A stretch of 64,000 nt of DNA from Ostrinia nubilalis (lineage: Eukaryota; Arthropoda; Insecta; Lepidoptera; Crambidae), in assembly GCF_963855985.1 (NCBI RefSeq), contig NC_087099.1:16088001-16152000 (forward strand), read 5' to 3'. The notes under the pieces are model-generated. The model worked only from the letters and a program-made list of their open reading frames with translations. It was not told where the DNA came from and ran no database searches. This document shows positions 36,101 to 45,100 of the stretch, in pieces; position 1 is the stretch's first letter; each line of letters starts with the position of its first letter. The translations under genes were made by a program, and so were the position numbers.

Positions 36101-39100
36101 GTCCCATAATCAATATCATCATCATCATTTCAGCCAGGACGTCCACTGCTGGACATAGGCCTCCCCTAATGATTTCCATGTTAACCGGTTGGTAGCGGCC
36201 TGCGTCCATGTCCCATCTGAGTAAATGTTTCAAGCTTAAAATCTTGATTGATTTGCATTACCTGCGTGTTCGCTTGGGCTAATCAGACGATAGAAATGGT
36301 AAAATCTTTATTTTTTCGCAGTATTTTCTTTACAAAATAGTCATCTGTTCTAATAACCTTGCGGTTAATTTAAGACAATAATATAGGAATGATCTTAATG
36401 CTGGACAAAAATATTAATGCTGTAATGTTGGTAACTTTCTTTCAATAATCTGCTGCGTATAAAATTTAAAGTCATTAATAATATAACTACAAAAAGTGCT
36501 AAGATTTAAATGTACTATACCATTTATATCTTGCCAATTTTTTAAATGCAAACATAAATAATTTTGCAGCGTACATGGCACCAGAGGTGTTTATGAAGTC
36601 GTCAGGCCACGGGCGCGCTGCCGACATCTGGTCGCTTGGCTGCGTCGTCACCGAAATGGCTTCGGGCAAGGTAACTAACGCTTTGAAACTAAAAAAGTCA
36701 TTACAGTTTACGATGATTCCGAATTTCGTGTGGACTTGTTCTCTGAGCCTTATCTTCAAACAGATTTTTTTAAACTAGTGCAATATCTGACATAATCATT
36801 AGGTGAACTGTGATTCCACTTCGTTACACAATAAGGCCTCAGCCTCGAATTTAGCGGGCAGCGGCGCGGGAGCGGCAGGATCTTATGCGTAAAATCAAAT
36901 AAACCGGTTCTCGAAAACAGCGGCGCGGGAGCGGCCAGCGGCGCGGGAGCGGGCAACGAGCGGGCAGCGCACTAGTTCTTTTGCCCACAATAAATCGAGC
37001 GTTAGGAATAAATTTGAATCGAAACAAAATTGTCGCCGTTGTTCAGACATTTCGTTTGCGAATAAAAACAAATATCTCGGTCCCGGGTTCGATTCCCGGC
37101 CGGGCAGAAATTGAAATGATGAATTTTAATTTCTGTGACGGGTCTGGGTGTGACTATGTATAATATTTATGTATTAAAAAAAAAGTATATAAGTAGTATA
37201 TCCGTTAAGCTAGCACCCATAACACAAGCATTAAGTTGCTTACTTTGGGGCTAGCTGGCGCTGTGTGAAATTGTCCAAAGATTTATTAAGAGCGTTGTAG
37301 CAAAAAGTTGGCGTTCGAATTTTAGGTTTTTATTGCTTGACGTCGCGTAGTGAGTGCGCAAACTGCATTTATCTGTACAATTTCAACGCTGCGTCGACTA
37401 AACGATCTTAATCCGTAGTTGTATCGTACCTAAGACAGTACATCATACATAGTAATATAGAAATAATGTATTAATTTACCTATTTGATTTTTTCTCAGAT
37501 CAGACTTTTAGCAAAATCAAGTTACGTAATTAATGTATTTTTTACACTAGTAAATCCCGCGACAAGTTTTTAATCTTTAAATTGATTAAAGTAATAAGTT
37601 GATGGGTTTGAAAGAATTTATGTTTTACTAGCGGCCGCCCGCGACTTCGTACGCGTGGATCTCGTTTTACCCCCCCTTCATCTATCTTACGCGGTTCAGA
37701 TTTTTTCATACAATGTTTTTTCCCGCTAACTCCCGTTCCCGTGGGAATTTTGCAATATCCTATTGTAACTAAGCTTTAAGTTTACTAAGGTGCATGCCTA
37801 ATTTCAAGTGTCTAACTTAAGCGGTTTAGATTTTTCATACAAAAGGATTTTCCCGCTAATTCCCGTTCCCGTGGGAATTCCTAAGTATCCTATAACCTGC
37901 CCAGGAGTATAAAGAATAATTGTACCAAGTTTCGTTAAAATCCGTCGAGTAGTTTTTGTTTCTATAAGGAAAATACAGACAGACAGACAGACAAAAATTT
38001 TACTGATTGCATTTTTGGCATCAGTATCGATCACTAATCACCCCCTGATAGTTATTTTGAAAATATATTTCATGTACAGAATTGACCTCTCTACAGATTT
38101 ATTATAAGTATAGATTTTATTCTTTTTACAGCATCAAAAGCTTGTTTATGAAAAATATTTACTATTTAAGTAAATTTTACTTTTGACTTTTTAGTTTTTA
38201 TGATGCGGGATGGAAAAATTAAAATTTATTCTGATTTTGTGACGTTTCCGCACATAAATATGGATAGGTTAAATAAATAGAATGAAATGTATGAAAACGA
38301 GCGTGCCATTTTTTAAACGTTATCTATAATATCTGTGTCCATCAAAGAGCTCGTAACTAAACATCGTAAGCGCCATTCACATTATTATCTAAAAGTTAAT
38401 AATAAATATTTAGTTTTTGTAAATCTAAACAAGTCAGGAAATCAAAGAGGTAAATACTGATATCATTGTGATTTTATAGAATTTATTATTATAAACCACG
38501 GTCGTATAATGCTAAAAAATCAGAGGTAACTTTAAGATTTTTATCCATAGAGCAAAATGTATCTAATCGTGTTTTTAAACAGTTATCCCATTAGGTACAC
38601 ATGCGTTCTGTAATACAAACCCATCAAAAACAATAGGTACTTGTCAAAAAACCAAGTATCACTACTCAGTTGTTCTACGGTAAAAAGTTGTGAGATCCAT
38701 GTAATACCAAGTCCAGTCCAGGAAATCATTAACGTTTTACATAAATATATTGACTTGGCCATCGCATGAAAAAAATGAAAAATGCCTGTGTAGACATGCA
38801 AAATTTCATCTCAATGGGAAAACGGGAAGTAAGTAAATTTTAAGTTGCAAGATTTTACAACTCCAGATGTCAAAGAAAATAAAAGCTTGTAGATAGCTTT
38901 ACAAAGAAAAGAAAGATTTATGAAGAAAATAAAAAGTACTGTCTACGATACTTTTGTTAGGCCGTGTTGCACCGTCTTACTTTAACATTGACATCAAAAT
39001 TTTGGATGTCAAAAATCTGTCTAACATAGGTGGTGCATCTCAGCCTTAGTGTATTTTAATTAAATTTAATACAAATAAGGATGACGAAAATAATCGATAA

Positions 39101-42100
39101 GTGATCTCACTCGAAAATTTCTTATAGTAGGTATACAAGATGTCGAACAAATGGTTACTTACTGAAAAAGTGCTTCATGAGACCTAGCAAATGGCATCAA
39201 TAATATGTTTAAGACCGAACTGAATCTATTCAAAAAACTTATATTTCCAGCTTTCATACATTTAATACAGTTACAAACAAACACGAAATCAATGGTTTCT
39301 GAGTGCCTTAATGCCGTCCCCTTTATCTGTTTATTTAGTATTTATTAATTAGTATCTCTTGATGATATTGTAGCAAGTTAAACCTAAAATCATGTTTTCC
39401 GTAAATAATTTAAATAAGAATGCAATTTACGAGTTTGTTGTTTGATTATTATACATATATTACTCAATTAAAAATTTAAATTTAAAAAATTAACACTTCT
39501 AATATGGTAGGTATGGCTGGCGGCATACATTTAGTATGAAATTCGGAAACATTGAATTTTCGCATAGATCCAGTTTATTCTTTGACCTATTTATTGTTAT
39601 TGTTTTAAAGAGCTCATGAAGCACTTACAGGAACAGTAAACAGTTTCTCGATATCTTGTATAATTAAAAATCAAGTGAAATCTCTTATCGTTTCCACTCT
39701 GTACCTATACTTTTAAAAATAAACTCATTTTATACGTTCATTTGTATAAGTATTTACAATACAAAATACCTAACCAACTTAGTTGACGTTTTATAAAACT
39801 ATTTGTCTAAGTGTCATCGAGTGACCGCTGGTGGATTTGCCATTTACCTGACCTACCCCTTTATTAAACGTTTAATATCAGATGAATAGTTACGCACCAA
39901 TTTCTTTCATTCAGTCGTCAGTAATTGAACTTTCGGAAAAACATGACGAAGCGTTGTGTGACCATACAGACGCTATTCAACTTTTATTAGTAAGGAAGAG
40001 TATATTTTATGTTGGTAGAAACACAATAGCATAGACTAATGTTTTGACACCTTGTTAAAATTTTTATTAGTCATTTATTTTTTCCTGACCAAACAGATAC
40101 CATAATAATATCTTTTATCTATTTTACCCATATTCTGTAAGTAAAATAGTAAAAAGTTTGAAAAGAAAGAAATTACAAGTCGGTTTTACCTAAACAAATA
40201 AATTAAAAATAGTTGCGGATCAAAAGTACTCAATCATACTACAATTTACGAAAAAATCACGCGTGACGCATATACGTCAGTGGGCAGTCAACTGACATAG
40301 ACCCGGCGTCTACGAGTGCCAAAGCACGACTGATTTATGCCATTTGATGCACGCGATTTTATAGTATTTTCAAATTAATTTTTCATTTGATGATTGAATA
40401 TAGATATTTTTTCTTTTTCACACAATAATAGTACTATGTTTCTTCTTAAGTATAAAGTAGTTTATGTTGCCAAATGACTTTTAGATTATGAGATGTGACC
40501 TGTTTTCTTGCAGTAATTTTCTCGAATTTTGACTATCTTAGACATGATAAAAATGCATTTTAATGAATTAAACATCAAAATTTTCTCAATACACTTTCTT
40601 CTTCAGGGTATGCTTATTCTAATGAATACATTCTATCTTCTTACTTAGAAATAAATTTGTTGTAATATTAGTTCAAAGTTGTGCCTTCGCGAGTTACCTG
40701 GAAATCGGGCTTTCGAAATTCGCTGTTTTCGTAGGCAAAAATCCAATTTGAACGAGATTTTGTCAATAGACATTCCGTAAAAACGTATGATAATTACGAT
40801 GATATAAGTCAAAAGAAGCTATAACAATAAATTATATGACTAAAATCATTTCGAAATCTGCCAAATTCTCGATTTCTGCATGAAAAATGTGACAACGCTC
40901 TTAATATTATTAATGTAATGTGATCTCGACAACACAACCCCGAACACAACACTTCGCCGCTAAAGTGCCGCGCGAGCTGCCCGCTTGTTTCGAGAACGGG
41001 TCTGCGTTGCCCGCCCCGCTCCCGCGCCGCCGCCGCTCCCGCGCCGCAGCCCGCTAAATTCGAGGCTGAGGCCTTAAGTGTGGAAACTGCGCGGCACTGG
41101 AGGGAGATTTTACGTCACGTCATATTATGCCAATATCACCCTTCCCATGTCGCTTTCATACCTTAGCGCTGACTGAGTGAAGTGCTAAACATATTATAGT
41201 GGCAAAGAGATTAATATCAATTATTGTTTCTTCCAGCGGCCATTCTCGGAGTACGACAGCAACTACCAAATAATGTTTGTAGTTGGCATGGGCGGCCGGC
41301 CCGAGCCGCCGGGCTCGCTGTCCGAGGAGGGCCGCGACTTCTGCCACCGCTGCCTCACACACGACCCGGACGCCCGCGCCCGCGCCGACCAGCTGCTCAC
41401 ACACCACTTCCTCATGGTGAGTACAGCTGCCGGCGCATAGTGCGCTGCTGCCGGCGCATAGTGTGCTGTCCGAGGAGGGCCGCGACTTCTGCCACCGCTG
41501 CCTCACGCACGACCCCGACGCGCGCGCCCGCGCCGACCAGCTGCTCACACACCACTTCCTCATGGTGAGTACAGCTGCCGGCGCATAGTGCGCTGCTGCC
41601 GGCGCATAGTGTGCTGTCCGAGGAGGGCCGCGACTTCTGCCACCGCTGCCTCACGCACGACCCCGCCGACCAGCTGCTCACACACCACTTCCTCATGGTG
41701 AGTACAGCTGCCGGCGCATAGTGCGCTGCTGCCGGCGCATAGTGTGCTGTCCGAGGAGGGCCGCGACTTCTGCCACCGCTGCCTCACGCACGACCCCGCC
41801 GACCAGCTGCTCACACACCACTTCCTCATGGTGAGTACAGCTGCCGGCGCATAGTGCGCTGCTGCCGGCGCATAGTGTGCTGTCCGAGGAGGGCCGCGAC
41901 TTCTGCCACCGCTGCCTCACGCACGACCCCGCCGACCAGCTGCTCACACACCACTTCCTCATGGTGAGTACAGCTGCCGGCGCATAGTGCGCTGCTGCCG
42001 GCGCATAGTGTGCTGTCCGAGGAGGGCCGCGACTTCTGCCACCGCTGCCTCACGCACGACCCCGCCCACCAGCTGCTCACACACCACTTCCTCATGGTGA

Positions 42101-45100
42101 GTACAGCTGCCGGCGCATAGTGCGCTGCTGCCGGCGCATAGTGTGCTGTCCGAGGAGGGCCGCGACTTCTGCCACCGCTGCCTCACGCACGACCCCGCCG
42201 ACCAGCTGCTCACACACCACTTCCTCATGGTGAGTACAGCTGCCGGCGCATAGCGTGCTGCTGCCGGCGCATAGTGTGCTGTCCGAGGAGGGCCGCGACT
42301 TCTGCCACCGCTGCCTCACGCACGACCCCGCCGACCAGCTGCTCACACACCACTTCCTCATGGTGAGTACAGCTGCCGGCGCATAGCGTGCTGCTGCCGG
42401 CGCATAGTGTGCTGTCCGAGGAGGGCCGCGACTTCTGCCACCGCTGCCTCACGCACGACCCCGCCGACCAGCTGCTCACACACCACTTCCTCATGGTGAG
42501 TACAGCTGCCGGCGCATAGCGTGCTGCTGCCGGCGCATAGTGTGCTGTCCGAGGAGGGCCGCGACTTCTGCCACCGCTGCCTCACGCATGACCCAGACGC
42601 GCGCGCCCGCGCCGACCAGCTGCTCACACACCACTTCCTCATGGTGAGTACAGCTGCCGGCGCATAGTGCGCTGCTGCCGGCGCATAGTGTGCTGTCCGA
42701 GGAGGGCCGCGACTTCTGCCACCGCTGCCTCACGCACGACCCCGCCGACCAGCTGCTCACACACCACTTCCTCATGGTGAGTGTCGCTACCTTCTGGTGA
42801 GGCACTGCCCAAGTAACACAAAACACAATTATAAGAAGCGTACAACAGCATGAACCTACGTGCAGAGCAGTATATGAGCAGCATATGTAGCACTATATCA
42901 GCCGTATAAAAGTCTATAAGTGTCTTGTAAGCGCAATTTGGGCCCCAAATAATACGGCTTTGAGCATTATTAAATATTATTAGTGCTGCTAACCAGCGCT
43001 TATAATGTTATTGAAGACAGACATTAGTAAAGTTGTTAGACAGCATATTCTAATGTAAAAAGCATTTTATTAGATGTTAGTACAGCTTTGAAACAGCTTT
43101 CAGAATTACAATGCCAAAGTTACGTTTTATTCTAAGGCTGAACGTTTTATTTTGTTTGTTTGAAAGATTTCGAAAAAACTTATCGCATTTTATTGTCCGA
43201 TTTGATTATTTTTCGTTTAGAGTATTGCAGTGCAATGGTGTTGTGAGGAGATGTTTTAATGTCTTTATTTAAAATAATTTATCATAAGGTAAGTATCTTT
43301 TTTTTTGTTTCAAGAATGAAAATGAGCTGGGAGTATTAGTCTTATGTGAAAATATATATATGTTTGTGGTTTATAATTCACGCGCCCTCACAGAAATCCT
43401 TTTTTTAATAAAATAGGGACAAATTTAGAATCGACATATGACACTTCTTGTGATTTTTTTAACGATTTGATTAATTTTAACTTATAAAATTGCTTCTATC
43501 GATACTCCGCTTGTAAGAAAAGGATAATAAGTAGTATTTCATGCATATGTGTATTATAATTTTATTTTCTATGTTAGAGAAAACAGAAAGCAAATGGCGT
43601 CAGATAATATTAATGTTTTAAACTTTCAACTAGTGTCTTTTAATGTTGTCAGTCTTATTATAGTAAAAAGAAAATGGTTAAGTCATTCAACCTACATATA
43701 AAATATCTAAGTGATATCTTTAGCATTACTGTAACACTTTTTAGGTATGTTATAATGTTCATTAGGTTTAAACGTCATAAAAATGGATTGCTTTAGTGTT
43801 AATCAGGGTACCGAAACAATAATTTAGAATCCTTTAATCACGTCATGATCCCCTACTCCACGTCTTTCAATTTTATCTGTCTCCAATTAGGTAGGTACCT
43901 AGTTTGACAAGTGTTAAGTATAAAATCATTATCACTACAAATGTAATTTGTAACGAAACACGATATAGCTACCTATCTTATTTTTCGCTCATTGTAATAG
44001 TAATAATTTAAAGGAACTTTTTGTAACTAGTTAGTAGTGTTGCTGTAGTCGTTTTTTTAAGGGTATGCGTTATACGGGTAATTATTTAGTTTTCAGGTAA
44101 CTACTTCTCTATTAAGTCATAAATAAGCTTATTTGTTTTTTTTTTTCAGATGCCTTTTAAAATAGTGCAAACGACCGAAAGGGATGAAGGAATGTTCTAC
44201 GGAACTTCTTGACTCACACAACAACCGATTGTACTGTATTTTGTGTATGAGGTGTATCATTTTTTGGAACACGTTTTGCATTTCTTAAACCAAATATAAA
44301 GTTTGAATATTCCGTCTTTATCTTTCTCTTTACTCCACCTGTTCTCTTAGGCTGAGTTGCACCACCTAACTTTGACCGTAACTATGACGATAACCGATGT
44401 TTTTTGTATGGGGTTTGACAGATTTTTGACGTTTGTTAAAGTAAGTTGGTGCAACCCGGCCTTAAGTCTTTTTCCACTGTTTATTCATGTCAATAACGTG
44501 ACACGTTCGACATAAATTTTCTAATGAATATACAGGACCTACTAACGCACAAATGAATATAATCATACGGCTCGTGGTTTAATGGCCAAATTATGACCTA
44601 AAGTAATAAAATATTTTTTTAATTTATCTAAATAGTGCTAAAAGCTTTAAAGTAACAATAAAATAAGAAGATAACAGAGCTAAAACTTTAGTAAATGTTT
44701 GGCTAATGCTGAGCAGTAAATAAGCATAAGAAAAGATCATAAAAATGCGTTCAATCTGTAAAATGTGTTAATATATCTGAATGCACTATAGAATATTTCG
44801 ACAACGTTTATTTAATGCATTAGGTTTTCTTATTTACTAATATACGGTTTTAACCTTTGTGTTAGTGTAAATGCTGTTAAAGGTGCTGTATATTAAAAGT
44901 AATTAATGTTTTAGTATGATTATAAGCCAATTAACTTAATTTTTTTAGACCATATAATAGCTTCATGCATTGTAAATTTTACCGCATTCTACTCAAAAGC
45001 ATTTAAACTAAGTCAAAACTGATTTAAAGTGATAGTCTGACTTTAAAACGTAAATCAATCTTAACTTCAGTGAATATACAGATTGCGTGTTACTTGGGTG

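Larger units (their letters stand above)
36832..41078. mobile_element. 4.2-kb TIR element in intron 36671-41236
   Basis: Ends AAGGCCTCAGCCTCGAATTT at left and AAATTCGAGGCTGAGGCCTT at right, followed inward by GC-rich GCGGGCAGCGGCGCGGGAGC-type repeats on both sides. The ends lie within TAA/TTA, so a PIF/Harbinger-like origin is possible. The interior is AT-rich with no transposase frame and hosts a SINE and a Helitron. Confidence 0.65.

Noticed and set aside
37078..37110. tRNA gene at the GGTTCGATTCCCGG motif
   Set aside because: Only the 3' half of a tRNA-like sequence is present, joined to a SINE body that recurs elsewhere.
41156..42893. Minus-strand ORFs of 84-135 codons with [12 protein letters not shown]
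   Set aside because: Antisense shadow of array F (exon and spacer), with no promoter or family match.
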